Origin: JASHPR01 sp963815375
GTDB lineage: Bacteria; Actinomycetota; Actinomycetes; Streptosporangiales; Streptosporangiaceae
Direction: 5' to 3'
Assembly (NCBI GenBank): GCA_963815375.1
Contig: CAWFGX010000005.1
Location: 868,001-932,000 of the forward strand
Length of the DNA stretch: 64,000 nt
The notes under the pieces are model-generated. The model did no database searches. It was given only the letters and a program-made list of their open reading frames with translations, and was not told where the DNA came from. This document shows positions 24,062 to 33,882 of the stretch, in pieces. A program made the position numbers and the translations under genes. Each line of letters opens with the position of its first letter. Within the stretch, counting starts at the first letter, position 1.

Positions 24062-27000
24062 GACGACGGCGAGCGGGTCAGCGCAGGGCGGCACGGGAAC
24101 GGGCCAGGGCCTCACCATCAGCCGCATTCACACCCGCGAGGGCGTTCATCCCTACGACGAGGTCACCTGGGAGCGCCGCGACGTCGTGATGACCAACTGG
24201 CGTGACGGCTCGGTCAACTTCGAGCAGCGCGGCGTCGAGTTCCCTGACTTCTGGTCCCTCAACGCCGTCAACATCGTCACGTCCAAGTACTTCCGTGGCG
24301 CTGTGGGCACGCCGCAGCGCGAGTGGAGCCTCAAGCAGCTCGTGGACCGGGTCGTCGGCACCTACACCGAAGCAGGCCGCGAGAACGGCTACTTCGCCGC
24401 CGACGCCGACGCCGAGATCTTCAACCACGAGCTCACCTACGCCCTCATCCACCAGATCTTCAGCTTCAACTCTCCGGTCTGGTTCAACGTCGGCACCGCC
24501 TCACCCCAGCAGGTCAGCGCCTGCCAGCCCTACGACGCCCTGGTCAGCACCCCAAGCGGCTTGGTCCCAATCGGTCAGCTTGTCGACGCCGATGCTGTAG
24601 GCGCCAAGGTGTATGACGCGCACGGCGTGACCAGGGTCGTGGCGACCAAGTCAAATGGAGTCAAGGAAGTTCTCCGCCTGCATACCAAGGCCGGATACAC
24701 GCTAGATGTGACCTCCGACCACCTCGTCTGGCGGGCATGGGACATCGAATCGGGTCGCTTCGTGCCAGCGGGATGTCTGAAGCCAGGTGACAAGTTGCAG
24801 TGGCACAGGCGCGACAGTCATGGCGAAGGCGAGATTACGGGCGCCGACGTGGCTGAGTCTGCCCTGGCGGGCTGGCTGCAGTCGGACGGCTTCGTTGGCA
24901 AGTACGAAGGAACTAATCGCTCTCTCACCATCGAGGCAATGACCGTTACCGACGCCGAGCTGGCATGGGTGACGGATGCTCTGGACCACGTCTTTCCCCA
25001 CGTGCACCGCCACGAGCGGAGCGTCATCACCCAGGATGACCGGCTCGACTGCAGGCGCACGCGGTTGTACGGGGAAGTTCTGCAGGACTTTGTAGAGCGG
25101 TGGGGCCTGCTTGCGCGCGGTACCGACATGGCTGTTCCGCAGCGTCTCTTCACCGCTCCGCTCCCAGTAGTTGCTGCGTACCTGCGGAGTATTTTCCAAG
25201 CCGAGGGTTTCGTGTCCGCACGCAAAGCCTCCAGCGTCGTTGAAGTCGACATGATCTCCGAGGACCTCATCAGGGGAATGCAGCAACTGCTGCTGCGCTT
25301 CGGCATCTACTCGCGCGTCGGCTTCAAGAGAGATGCGCGGCCCGACCGACACGGATGCTGGACGCTGCGGGTCCAGACCGCCGGAGACAGGCGCATCTTC
25401 GCCGACGAGATCGGATTCATTGATACGACGAAGGCAGCAAAGCTCGAACGGAGCTTTGATTTGCCTGGGCACGCGGCACGCGAGACCAAGTGCCTAGAGA
25501 TCGACCACATCGAGCCGCTGGGTGAGATGGACGTCTACGACATCCAGACCGAAAGCGGCGAATACCTCTCGGGCAGCCTGCGCGTGCACAACTGCTTCAT
25601 CCTGGCTGTTGACGACACGATGGACTCAATCCTGGAGTGGTACCGGGAAGAGGGTCTGATCTTTAAAGGCGGCTCTGGCGCAGGAGTCAACCTGTCCAGG
25701 ATCCGATCCAGCAAGGAGCTGCTGTCCTCCGGCGGGACAGCGAGCGGTCCGGTGTCGTTCATGCGCGGTGCCGACGCCTCCGCGGGAACGATCAAGTCCG
25801 GCGGTGCCACCAGGCGTGCGGCCAAGATGGTGGTACTCGACGTTGACCACCCCGACGTCGAGCAGTTCATCGAGACCAAGGCCCGCGAAGAGGACAAGAT
25901 CCGGGCCCTGCGGGACGCGGGCTTCGATATGGACCTCGGTGGCAGGGACATCGTGAGCGTCCAGTACCAGAACGCCAACAACTCGGTGCGGGTCTCCGAC
26001 GAGTTCATGCGCGCGGTCGAGCACGGCGGAAAGTTCGACCTGGCCGCCCGGCGCACTGGCGAGGTCGTGCAGACAGTCGATGCGAAGGCCCTGTTCCGGA
26101 AGCTGGCCCAGGCCGCCTGGGATTGCGCCGATCCCGGCATCCAGTACGACAGCACGATCAACGACTGGCACACATGCCCGGAATCGGGACGAATCACTGC
26201 AAGTAACCCGTGCTCGGAGTACGTCCACCTCGACAACTCGTCGTGCAACTTGGCCAGCATCAACCTGCTCAAGTTCCTGCGCTCGGATGACACGTTCGAC
26301 ATCGAGCGATTTGAGAAGCTCACCGAACTGATCATTACCGCGATGGACATCTCGATCTGCTTCGCGGACTTCCCGACCGAGAAGATCACCGACATCACCC
26401 GTGCCTACCGGCAGCTTGGCATCGGCTACGCCAACCTCGGTGCGCTGCTCATGGCGACCGGGCACGCCTACGACTCCGACGGCGGCCGGGCCATCGCCGC
26501 CGCCATCACCTCGCTGATGACGGGAACGGCCTACCGGCGCTCGGCCGAACTCGCTGGCGTAGTGGGGCCCTACGATGGCTACGCGCGCAACGCCACAGCC
26601 CACAAGCGCGTGATGCGCAAGCACGCAGCCGCCAGCATGCAGATCCAGACTCTCGGCGGCATCGACGAGACAATTCTCGCTGCCGCAAACAAGGCCTGGC
26701 AGGAATGCCTGGAAACAGGCGAGAAGAGCGGCTACAGAAACGCGCAGGCCAGTTTGCTCGCACCGACTGGCACCATCGGTTTCATGATGGACTGCGACAC
26801 GACCGGTGTCGAGCCGGACCTGGCGCTGGTGAAGTTCAAGAAACTGGTCGGCGGCGGTTCCATGCAGATCGTCAACCAGACGGTGCCGCGGGCACTCATG
26901 AACCTCGGCTACCAGCCTGAGCAGGTCGAGGCCATCACGGAGTACATCTCCGAACACGGCCACGTGGTCGATGCCCCAGGGCTGCGGCCAGAGCACTATG

Positions 27001-27962
27001 AGGTCTTCGACTGTGCGATGGGGGAGCGCGCGATCAGCCCGATGGGCCACGTTCGCATGCTCGCGGCGGTCCAGCCCCACCTGAGCGGGTCAGTGAGCAA
27101 GACCGTCAACATGCCGGAGTCCACCACTGTCGAGGACGTCGAGCAGATCTACTTCGATGGCTGGAAGCTCGGCCTGAAGGCGCTGGCGATCTACCGCGAC
27201 AACTGCAAGGTCGGTCAGCCGCTATCGGTGGCCAAGAAGCAGCCAGCTGAGGCCAAGGATGCGGAGCCTGCGGCACCGCACAACGTGCGGCCGGTGCGGC
27301 GTCGGCTGCCCAAGCAGCGGTCGGCCATGGTCACAAGGTTCTCCGTGGCGGGCGCTGAGGGCTACATGACCGCGTCCAGCTACCCGGGCGACGGCATCGG
27401 CGAAGTCTTCCTCAAGCTCGGCAAGCAGGGGTCGACGCTGGCCGGCGTCATGGACGCGTTCTCGATAGCGATCTCGGTGGGCCTGCAGTACGGCATCCCG
27501 CTGGAGTCTTACGTGGCCAAGTTCACGAACATGCGCTTCGACCCGGCCGGCATCACCGACGACCCGGACATCCGGATGGCCAGTTCGGTGATGGACTACA
27601 TCTTCCGCCGTCTGGCGCTCGACCACCTCACCTACGAGCAGCGCTCCGAGCTGGGCATTCTGACGGCGGACGAGCGCACGGCCGCGCTCGCTGGCCAGGA
27701 CCCGGCCACCGCGGACGAGGTCGACCCGGTGGAACTGGCCCAGTCGGTACCGGTCGAGCGGGCACAGCCTCTGGAAACCCCGCACACAGAGCGCATAGCG
27801 ACGCCCGGATCACCCGGGCCGCACAGCTCAACCGAGCTGATCGAAGCCCAGCAGGGCCGCAGCGCCGACGCGCCGCTCTGCCTCAACTGCGGCACCAAGA
27901 TGCGCCCAGCCGGAAGCTGCTACGTCTGCGAAGGCTGCGGCTCCACCAGCGGCTGCAGCTGA
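24054..27962 (+). CDS. nrdJ: Class II (B12-dependent) ribonucleotide reductase with intein
   Basis: A 1,302-residue precursor starting at ATG 24054, eight bases inside nrdR. The extein is an adenosylcobalamin-dependent reductase that makes dNTPs without oxygen. The catalytic loop is NPCSEY (thiyl Cys720 in the precursor), followed by the redox Cys in SSCNLASINL. A C-terminal Cys-rich tail (CLNCGTKMRPAGSCYVCEGCGSTSGC) resembles a zinc ribbon plus the dithiol that re-reduces the active site. Residues 157-513 are an in-frame intein interrupting VSA/CFILAV, directly before a conserved Cys. After splicing the mature enzyme is ~945 residues, normal for the family. Confidence 0.96.
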   Translation: MTETTASGSAQGGTGTGQGLTISRIHTREGVHPYDEVTWERRDVVMTNWRDGSVNFEQRGVEFPDFWSLNAVNIVTSKYFRGAVGTPQREWSLKQLVDRVVGTYTEAGRENGYFAADADAEIFNHELTYALIHQIFSFNSPVWFNVGTASPQQVSACQPYDALVSTPSGLVPIGQLVDADAVGAKVYDAHGVTRVVATKSNGVKEVLRLHTKAGYTLDVTSDHLVWRAWDIESGRFVPAGCLKPGDKLQWHRRDSHGEGEITGADVAESALAGWLQSDGFVGKYEGTNRSLTIEAMTVTDAELAWVTDALDHVFPHVHRHERSVITQDDRLDCRRTRLYGEVLQDFVERWGLLARGTDMAVPQRLFTAPLPVVAAYLRSIFQAEGFVSARKASSVVEVDMISEDLIRGMQQLLLRFGIYSRVGFKRDARPDRHGCWTLRVQTAGDRRIFADEIGFIDTTKAAKLERSFDLPGHAARETKCLEIDHIEPLGEMDVYDIQTESGEYLSGSLRVHNCFILAVDDTMDSILEWYREEGLIFKGGSGAGVNLSRIRSSKELLSSGGTASGPVSFMRGADASAGTIKSGGATRRAAKMVVLDVDHPDVEQFIETKAREEDKIRALRDAGFDMDLGGRDIVSVQYQNANNSVRVSDEFMRAVEHGGKFDLAARRTGEVVQTVDAKALFRKLAQAAWDCADPGIQYDSTINDWHTCPESGRITASNPCSEYVHLDNSSCNLASINLLKFLRSDDTFDIERFEKLTELIITAMDISICFADFPTEKITDITRAYRQLGIGYANLGALLMATGHAYDSDGGRAIAAAITSLMTGTAYRRSAELAGVVGPYDGYARNATAHKRVMRKHAAASMQIQTLGGIDETILAAANKAWQECLETGEKSGYRNAQASLLAPTGTIGFMMDCDTTGVEPDLALVKFKKLVGGGSMQIVNQTVPRALMNLGYQPEQVEAITEYISEHGHVVDAPGLRPEHYEVFDCAMGERAISPMGHVRMLAAVQPHLSGSVSKTVNMPESTTVEDVEQIYFDGWKLGLKALAIYRDNCKVGQPLSVAKKQPAEAKDAEPAAPHNVRPVRRRLPKQRSAMVTRFSVAGAEGYMTASSYPGDGIGEVFLKLGKQGSTLAGVMDAFSIAISVGLQYGIPLESYVAKFTNMRFDPAGITDDPDIRMASSVMDYIFRRLALDHLTYEQRSELGILTADERTAALAGQDPATADEVDPVELAQSVPVERAQPLETPHTERIATPGSPGPHSSTELIEAQQGRSADAPLCLNCGTKMRPAGSCYVCEGCGSTSGCS
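24522..25592 (+). mobile_element. Intein with LAGLIDADG homing endonuclease inside nrdJ
   Basis: A 357-residue insertion (Cys157 to Asn513). The N-terminal splicing block starts CQPYDALVSTPSG and block B has VTSDHLVW. The C-terminal block ends YLSGSLRVHN followed by extein Cys514, so the Cys1, His-Asn and Cys+1 residues needed for splicing are present. Two LAGLIDADG-like helices are visible (LAGWLQSDGFV and AAYLRSIFQAEGFVS), each with an acidic residue. Codon use is visibly less GC-rich than the flanking extein, consistent with lateral transfer. Confidence 0.93.
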
Positions 27963-28005
27963 GAGTATCTGTGGCGCGGCGCAAACCGGCGCGACGGTAG
28001 CACCT

Positions 28006-28047
28006 GATCGTGCAGGCACTGGATGTGAATTCGGTGCCTGCACGATC
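28006..28047. terminator. Bidirectional hairpin terminator after nrdJ
   Basis: GATCGTGCAGGCAC (28006-28019) and GTGCCTGCACGATC (28034-28047) form a perfect 14-bp stem with a 14-base loop. It lies between nrdJ and the convergent lipoprotein gene and can serve both. Confidence 0.75.
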
Positions 28048-28079
28048 GTTTCGTGGTCCAAGACCGACAACCGGAAAGA

Positions 28080-28505
28080 CTAGCCCGGCAGGACTGTGAA
28101 GTGCACGGTGCATTCCCCGGCGGGGTCGGTCACGAACTCGTAGCCGCTCCCTGGTTTCGTGGTCGGCGTGGGATACGGCCCATTCTCGTTGCCACCTGTG
28201 TAGGTGGCGGGGATGGTAGACGTGGCGGTCGCCTGGTGTCCGGTCTGCGGCCAGAAATTGACGGTCGCGCCACCGCCGCCATTGGTGCCAAGCCAGCTTT
28301 CTGGCCCAAGGAAGAACAGCGCCGCTGCTGGCTGGTCTGGCAGGCCTGGATCGGTTGGCGCGCAGCCGGCGATAGTCACATGTACCACTCCGCCAACCGG
28401 TACTTCATCCGGGCAAACGGTGATCGACCCGCCAGCCTGCGCGCCCCCGCCGGGCGCGACAGGCGAGGATGCGCAACCGGCGGTCGCGACGCACGCCGCA
28501 GCCAA
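28080..28505 (-). CDS. Small putative lipoprotein, start uncertain
   Basis: About 141 residues from TTG 28505. The N-terminus contains a lipobox-like TAGC after a short hydrophobic run, then a Gly/Ser-rich linker and a beta-rich domain with three Cys (ITVCPDEVP, VTIAGCAP, GECTVHF). The frame upstream is closed by TAA after ten more codons (SKGAACALAA) and holds no ATG or GTG, so the basic n-region of the signal is missing or the start is unusual. It lies 63 bases after the NTF2-like gene and may be co-transcribed. The function is unknown. Confidence 0.55.
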   Translation of the reverse strand: MAAACVATAGCASSPVAPGGGAQAGGSITVCPDEVPVGGVVHVTIAGCAPTDPGLPDQPAAALFFLGPESWLGTNGGGGATVNFWPQTGHQATATSTIPATYTGGNENGPYPTPTTKPGSGYEFVTDPAGECTVHFTVLPG

Positions 28506-28568
28506 GGCGGCCAGAGCGCAGGCCGCGCCCTTCGATTAGGGGGTCTGCTTGGCGGGTGTCGCTTGCCG

Positions 28569-29414
28569 TCACGGAACCGGTTCAGTGGCGACAGCGGCCG
28601 GTGCTTCCACGTCGTCGTAGACACGGGCTGCGGCCAGCAGGCCGTCGGGTCCGCGCTCGTAGACGGCGAGTCCCGCCTGGGGCGGCAGGTCATGGCTGCC
28701 CCAGCGGAAGCAGATGTATTCGACCGCGCAACGCACACCGTCGTCCGTGACAGCGCAATCGTGCAGGTCAATGCCGCCGCCTGCGCTGAAGACGCTGGTG
28801 AAGAACGAGCGGAGGTCCGCCGGTCCGCGATGCGTGGCCTTCGGCCCGATCGACTCCCGGTAGTACCCGTCCGGCGCGAACGTGCCCACCACAGCTTCGG
28901 TGTCGCCGGCCGCCAGTGCCGCCTGGTAGCGCCCGACTACATCACCGGGAAGCACGGACCCGGGCTTAAGGATTGGGGGCCGGACGTACGACCTCCCGTC
29001 CCTCGGCCGCCGGCTGCAGTACGTACGGAACTCCACTGACAGATCGTTGGGCGATTCGGCCACGACAGCCACCGGCCACGCCAATTCCCGTCCGTCACCA
29101 GCCAGGTTAACGAGCGACTCCACCACGGCCCGGCCGCTGGCATAGGTAGCGGCGACGGTTTCGATGCGGGCCTGCCGCTCGGCAAGCCACGAGTGGCTCT
29201 CAGCTGCGAATCGCTGTAGCTGCTTCTGGCCCCGAACCTCGCCGGCGTGCGGGTCGTAGACCACCACACGGCCAGGCCACACAGTCTCCAGAGCGTGAGT
29301 GTCACCGCTGCGCAGCGCGCTGAAGTACTGCGTCACCGGATCAGCCCGGCCTGCCGAACGGGTCTGGCTGCGCACCAGCTCGACCGCATTGAAGAAGTCA
29401 GGAAGCCAGGGCAT
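28569..29414 (-). CDS. Double NTF2-like (SnoaL-type) protein
   Basis: A 281-residue protein. I chose ATG 29414 because GAAGGA lies just upstream; the frame opens at 29450. Two SnoaL/NTF2-like alpha+beta domains are visible: residues ~25-120 (TQYFSALRSGDTHALETVWPGRVVVYDPHAGEVRGQKQLQRF) and ~150-260 (VGRYQAALAAGDTEAVVGTFAPDGYYRES). The paired aspartates and hydrophobic pocket are typical of this fold, which serves as cyclase, isomerase or ligand-binding module. No catalytic dyad could be assigned. Confidence 0.75.
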   Translation of the reverse strand: MPWLPDFFNAVELVRSQTRSAGRADPVTQYFSALRSGDTHALETVWPGRVVVYDPHAGEVRGQKQLQRFAAESHSWLAERQARIETVAATYASGRAVVESLVNLAGDGRELAWPVAVVAESPNDLSVEFRTYCSRRPRDGRSYVRPPILKPGSVLPGDVVGRYQAALAAGDTEAVVGTFAPDGYYRESIGPKATHRGPADLRSFFTSVFSAGGGIDLHDCAVTDDGVRCAVEYICFRWGSHDLPPQAGLAVYERGPDGLLAAARVYDDVEAPAAVATEPVP

Positions 29415-29589
29415 CTCAATCCTTCGATGGTCGCCAGCCGGACCGCTCATTGATGCGTCCCTACGGGCAGGTTACGCTCGGTGATGTCAATGGCGCAGTT
29501 CCGGCGGCCCGTGATCTGGATTAGCCAGGAGGCTATGTGAGGTCGCGCACGGAGCGAGGCGACCCCTGAAGCGGCATAACACAGGGCCA

Positions 29590-32391
29590 ATGACCGCACA
29601 GCACAAGTGGCGGGCAAACAGGACGAGGCTGACCGGCCGGGTCAGCGAGAGCGGCGTGCTTGAGCACCTGATCGAGGCGGTCCGGGCGGGGGAGAGCCGG
29701 GTCCTGGTGGTGCGCGGCGATCCGGGCGTGGGCAAGACAATGCTGCTGGACGACCTGGCCCGGCGCGCCTCGGATTCAGGGTGCCGGCTGGCGCGCGCAG
29801 TCGGCGTGCATCCGGAAATGGGACTCGCGTTCGCCGGGCTGCATCAGCTCTGCGTGCCGATGCTGAATCACATCGGCCGGATTCCGGTCCCGCAGCACGA
29901 TGCGCTGCGGACCGCGTTCGGCCTAGCGGCTGGGCCACCGCCAGACCGGTTCCTCATCGGTCTTGGCGTGCTCAGTCTGCTGTCGGAGGTGGCCAGGGAA
30001 CGCCCGCTGATCTGCGTGATCGACGATGAGCAGTGGCTCGACCAGGCCTCGGCGCAGGTGCTGGGGTTCGTTGCGCGACGCCTGGGCGCCAATCCGGTCG
30101 GGCTGGTCTTCGCGGCCAGGGAACCAAGCGAGGAACTGGCCGGGCTGCCGAGGCTGGACGTTGACGGGCTGCGAGACGACGATGCGCGGACGCTGCTGGA
30201 GTCGGCGCTGACCGGGCCGCTGGACGCGCGGGTCAGGGACCTGATCATCGCCGAGACGCACGGCAATCCGCTGGCGCTGCTGGAACTGCCGCGCGGGCTG
30301 ACCCCCGCGGAACTGGCTGGCGGATTCGGCCTGCCCGGCGCGACGCCGCTGACGGGCCGGATCGAGCACAGTTTGCGGTATCAGCTGGACAGCCTCCCGG
30401 CCGAGACCCGGCGCCTGCTGCAGCTGGCAGCGGCCGATCCATCCGGCGACCGCGCACTGCTGTGGCGCGCGGCCGGTCGGCTGGGTATCCCGGGCCAGGC
30501 CGCGGCACCAGCGGTGGAGGCGGGGCTGGCCGAATTCGGGAGCCGTGTCCGGTTCCGGCACCCGCTGATTCGCTCGGCAACCTACCGTTCGGCTTCGCTG
30601 CCTGAAAGACAGGCGATGCATGCTGCCCTGGCTGAAGTGACCGATCCGCTGACCGACCCGGATCGGCGGGCCTGGCACCGGGCCCAGGCCGCGGCCGGGC
30701 CAGACGAGGAGGTCGCCGCTGAGCTCGAGCGCTTCGCCGGGCGGGCGCAGACCCGCGGCGGGCTGGCTGCGGCCGCGGCGTTTCTGGAACGCTCGGTGCT
30801 GCTGACCGCGGATCCCGCGCGGCACGCCGAACGCATCCTGGCGGCAGCGCAGGCCAGCCTGCAGGCCGGCGCGTTCGGCCCGGCCCTGGACCTGCTGGTC
30901 ACTGCGGAGGCGGGCGCACTGGATGAGTTTGCCAGCGCCCGGGTGGACCTGCTGCGCGGCCAGATCATCTTTGCCTCAGGCTCAGGCGGCGACGCACCCC
31001 CGCTGCTGCTCAAAGCGGCCAAGCGGCTTGAGCCCTACAACCTCGCGCTGGCCCGCGAGACGTATCTCACCGCCTGGATGGCGGCGCTGTCCGCCGGCAG
31101 CATGGCGGGCGGTGGTGATCTGGCCGAGGTCTCCCGGGCCGCCAGGGCACTGGCCCCGCTTGAGCATCCCGCACGTCCGGCCGACCTGGTGCTCGAAGGC
31201 CTGGCGATGCTCGTCACCGATGGGCCGGCCGCTGCCGCACCGGCATTGCGGCAGGCAGTGCAGGTCTTCGTCAGCGCAGAGATCACCTCCGGCGATGCCC
31301 TCCGATGGGGCTGGATTGCCCAGGCCGCCGCCAGTGCTCTGTGGGACGACGACGCCTGGCGGGCAATGCTCGTCCGGCAGGCCGGCCTTGCCCGGGACGT
31401 CGGTGCGCTTGACCAGCTGCCGATCGACCTCGTCGCAATGGGGACGGCCGCGGCATGGAGTGGCGACTTCGAGGAGGCCGCCGCCCTGGTCGCGGAGACT
31501 GACGCCGTCTGCGATGCGACCGGCAGCCGTGTGGCTCCGCTGGCCGCGATGCTGCTCGCGTCCTTGCGGGGCAATCAGGCTGAGGCGGCCGAGTTGATCG
31601 AGGCTGCCATCGCTGAGGCCCCGGCCAGCGGACAAGGAATAGCAGTGACGTACGCACACTGGGCGGCCGCGATCCTCTACAACGGCCTCGGCCGCTATGC
31701 GGAGGCCCTGGAGGCGGCCCGGCGAGCCAGCCAGGACACACCCGGTCTGTACATCTCCATGTGGGCCCTGCCCGAGCTGATCGAAGCCGCCGCCCGCAGC
31801 GGGAGTGCGGACCTCGCGGGCGATGCTCTGGCCGTGCTGGCGGACATCACAGGGGCCGGCCGGACCGACGTCGGGCTTGGGATCGAGGCGCGCTCGCGTG
31901 CGCTGGTAAGCCAAGGGCATTCTGCCGAACGCTGCTACCGCGAGGCGATCGACCGGCTCGGCCGCACGCGGCTCCGCCCAGAACTGGCCCGCGCCCATCT
32001 CCTCTATGGTGAGTGGCTGCGCCGGGAGAACCGGCGGGTGGACGCCCGCGCGCAACTGCGGGCGGCGCACGGGTTGCTCGACAGCATGGGCATGGCCGCG
32101 TTCGCGGAGCGCGCCGGGCGCGAGCTGCGGGCCACGGGGGAGACGGTGCGCAAGCGAACGGCCCAGGTCGTCAGCGGACTGACCGCGCAGGAGGCCTACA
32201 TCGCCAGGCTGGCACGGGACGGGCAGACCAACCCGGAGATCGGCGGCCAGCTATTTCTCAGCGCGCGCACTGTCGAATGGCACCTGCGCAAGATATTCGC
32301 CAAGCTCGGCATCGGCTCCCGCCGTGAGCTTCAGGCCGCCATGACCCAACTCGGGGAGGACGGCCAGCCGACCTCGTCAGCGCCTCAGTGA
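29590..32391 (+). CDS. Large LuxR-family (LAL) ATP-binding regulator
   Basis: A 933-residue regulator. Walker A GDPGVGKTMLL (~residue 45) and Walker B PLICVIDDEQWLD mark an N-terminal AAA/STAND ATPase. A long helical TPR-like middle follows. The C-terminal LuxR helix-turn-helix is GLTAQEAYIARLARDGQTNPEIGGQLFLSARTVEWHLRKIFAKLGIGSRRELQ (~residues 863-915). Regulators of this type often control secondary metabolism or sugar use. It stands alone and converges on the SDR gene at 32385, with a 7-base tail overlap. Confidence 0.92.
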   Translation: MTAQHKWRANRTRLTGRVSESGVLEHLIEAVRAGESRVLVVRGDPGVGKTMLLDDLARRASDSGCRLARAVGVHPEMGLAFAGLHQLCVPMLNHIGRIPVPQHDALRTAFGLAAGPPPDRFLIGLGVLSLLSEVARERPLICVIDDEQWLDQASAQVLGFVARRLGANPVGLVFAAREPSEELAGLPRLDVDGLRDDDARTLLESALTGPLDARVRDLIIAETHGNPLALLELPRGLTPAELAGGFGLPGATPLTGRIEHSLRYQLDSLPAETRRLLQLAAADPSGDRALLWRAAGRLGIPGQAAAPAVEAGLAEFGSRVRFRHPLIRSATYRSASLPERQAMHAALAEVTDPLTDPDRRAWHRAQAAAGPDEEVAAELERFAGRAQTRGGLAAAAAFLERSVLLTADPARHAERILAAAQASLQAGAFGPALDLLVTAEAGALDEFASARVDLLRGQIIFASGSGGDAPPLLLKAAKRLEPYNLALARETYLTAWMAALSAGSMAGGGDLAEVSRAARALAPLEHPARPADLVLEGLAMLVTDGPAAAAPALRQAVQVFVSAEITSGDALRWGWIAQAAASALWDDDAWRAMLVRQAGLARDVGALDQLPIDLVAMGTAAAWSGDFEEAAALVAETDAVCDATGSRVAPLAAMLLASLRGNQAEAAELIEAAIAEAPASGQGIAVTYAHWAAAILYNGLGRYAEALEAARRASQDTPGLYISMWALPELIEAAARSGSADLAGDALAVLADITGAGRTDVGLGIEARSRALVSQGHSAERCYREAIDRLGRTRLRPELARAHLLYGEWLRRENRRVDARAQLRAAHGLLDSMGMAAFAERAGRELRATGETVRKRTAQVVSGLTAQEAYIARLARDGQTNPEIGGQLFLSARTVEWHLRKIFAKLGIGSRRELQAAMTQLGEDGQPTSSAPQ

Positions 32392-33092
32392 CCGGCGATC
32401 TGCCCGCCGTCGACGTGCACAATCTCCCCGGTGATGTAGGGCGACGACTCAAGGAACAGGATGGCCCCGACGACGTCGCTGATCTGGCCCGCCCGCCCCA
32501 GCGGGGGAGTCCGGCCGCCGAGGTCCTCGTAGCTTTCCGGTGGGTGCAGGGGCGTCTGGATAACGCCAGGCGAGACGGCGTTGACGCGGATGCCGCGGGA
32601 CGCGTACTCGATGGCCAGTGACCTGGTGGCCGCCGCAAGGCCGCCCTTGGTAAGCGCGGCAAGCACGGCCGGCTCGGCGGTGTTCGCGTAATCCGCGAGG
32701 GTGGCCGAGATGTTCACGACGTGGCCGCCATGGCGGGTAGCCATCTCGGCGATCGCGCGCTGCGTCAGCCAGAAGAACCCAGTGAGGTTGACCCCGACGA
32801 CCGTCGCGTAATCCGTCGCGGTGTACTCGGTGAACGGCTTGGAGATGTACACGCCCGCGTCGTTAACCAGAGTGTCGACGCGGCCGAAACGTTCCAGGGC
32901 CGCGCCGATGATCCGGCCGGCCGTGGCGGGCTCGGCGACGTCTCCCTCAACGGTCAGCACGTCCTGGTCCTCGGACGGCTTGATCGTGCGTGCGCTGGCC
33001 ACCACGGCCCAGCCCCGCTCGCGGTATCCGGCGGCAATCCCAGCACCGATGCCCTGGGAGGCCCCGGTGATCACAGCGACCTTGCCGGTCAT
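32385..33092 (-). CDS. Short-chain dehydrogenase/reductase lacking the canonical Tyr
   Basis: A 235-residue SDR starting at ATG 33092 behind GGAGG. The cofactor motif is TGASQGIG and NDAGV is present. The active-site region reads ISATL...AEPAVLAALTKGG: the Lys is kept, but the Tyr expected four residues before it is Ala. Related SDRs with the same PxxLAxLTKGGL pattern exist, so this is a sub-family trait rather than a sequencing fault, and the chemistry is uncertain. It ends the leftward gene run that begins at 37833. Confidence 0.85.
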   Translation of the reverse strand: MTGKVAVITGASQGIGAGIAAGYRERGWAVVASARTIKPSEDQDVLTVEGDVAEPATAGRIIGAALERFGRVDTLVNDAGVYISKPFTEYTATDYATVVGVNLTGFFWLTQRAIAEMATRHGGHVVNISATLADYANTAEPAVLAALTKGGLAAATRSLAIEYASRGIRVNAVSPGVIQTPLHPPESYEDLGGRTPPLGRAGQISDVVGAILFLESSPYITGEIVHVDGGQIAGH

Positions 33093-33148
33093 GAAACCTC
33101 CAGTTCAGGGTCGCTCGGGTGCTGCGAGGCGCGCATGGCGAATTCCTC

Positions 33149-33868
33149 CTAACGGAAGGTCGTGTCGGTGATGTCGATGGCGATCGAGACCGAGTCCAGG
33201 GCGGCGGATCCGTCGGCGTTGCGGACGTATACCCGGCGGCGGGTAGGGACCATGATCCCGTCGAACTCGCGGAACTCCGAGGGGTAGTGCACAGCGGGGC
33301 CGCCGCCGAGCACGTCGACGCTGTAGTCCAGCCGGCGCAGCAACCCGGCGTCGTCGAAGTAGCAGGTCTGCTGGCGATGGTGCGCCACGATCGTGTCCGG
33401 GTAGGTGACCAGCAACGTCCGCAAGGTCTGCCCGTCCTCATGCCACGGCTCGGTCTCCTCGGTGACGAAATCGCCGCGGGCGAAGATGAACGGCGCGACG
33501 AAGTAGTTCCAGTTGGCCTCCCCGGCGAAGTAGGCGACCTGGAACTCGTCCCACGGCGCGGAGCGGGTCGTCCCGATGAACGCGGCCGCGGGGTCACGGC
33601 GCTCGGCGAGGACCATGCCGTCGGTGGCTTCGATCGTCTGCCGGTACGGCTCCCACGTGGTGTACTGGCCCGGCCGCGGGAACGGGGTGATGATCACCCG
33701 CTGATCACGGGTCTCGCCCTCCAGCACCACGCCATCAAGCAGGCCCGGCTTGCCCTTCAGCGCCCAGATGGCGCCGGTGATCGAAGCGGCGGCGCGGAAC
33801 CGCGAGACCTGCTCCCAGCGCCGCATGCCGCCGTGCCCTTCGACGGCCAGCTTCAGCAGGTCGTTCAT
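33149..33868 (-). CDS. Conserved protein of unknown function
   Basis: A 239-residue soluble protein starting at ATG 33868 behind GGAAGGA. It opens LLKLAVEGHGGMRRWEQVSRFRAAASITGAIWALKGKPG and is then rich in beta-strands with many aromatic residues (YTTWEPYRQTIE, NYFVAPFIFARGDF, PTRRRVYVRN). The pattern resembles LolA-like or periplasmic sorting folds, but there is no signal peptide. It lies 14 bases after the upstream SDR gene and 56 before the next, which suggests one operon. I do not recognise a function. Confidence 0.8.
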   Translation of the reverse strand: MNDLLKLAVEGHGGMRRWEQVSRFRAAASITGAIWALKGKPGLLDGVVLEGETRDQRVIITPFPRPGQYTTWEPYRQTIEATDGMVLAERRDPAAAFIGTTRSAPWDEFQVAYFAGEANWNYFVAPFIFARGDFVTEETEPWHEDGQTLRTLLVTYPDTIVAHHRQQTCYFDDAGLLRRLDYSVDVLGGGPAVHYPSEFREFDGIMVPTRRRVYVRNADGSAALDSVSIAIDITDTTFR

Positions 33869-33882
33869 GCCGATCCTTCCGT

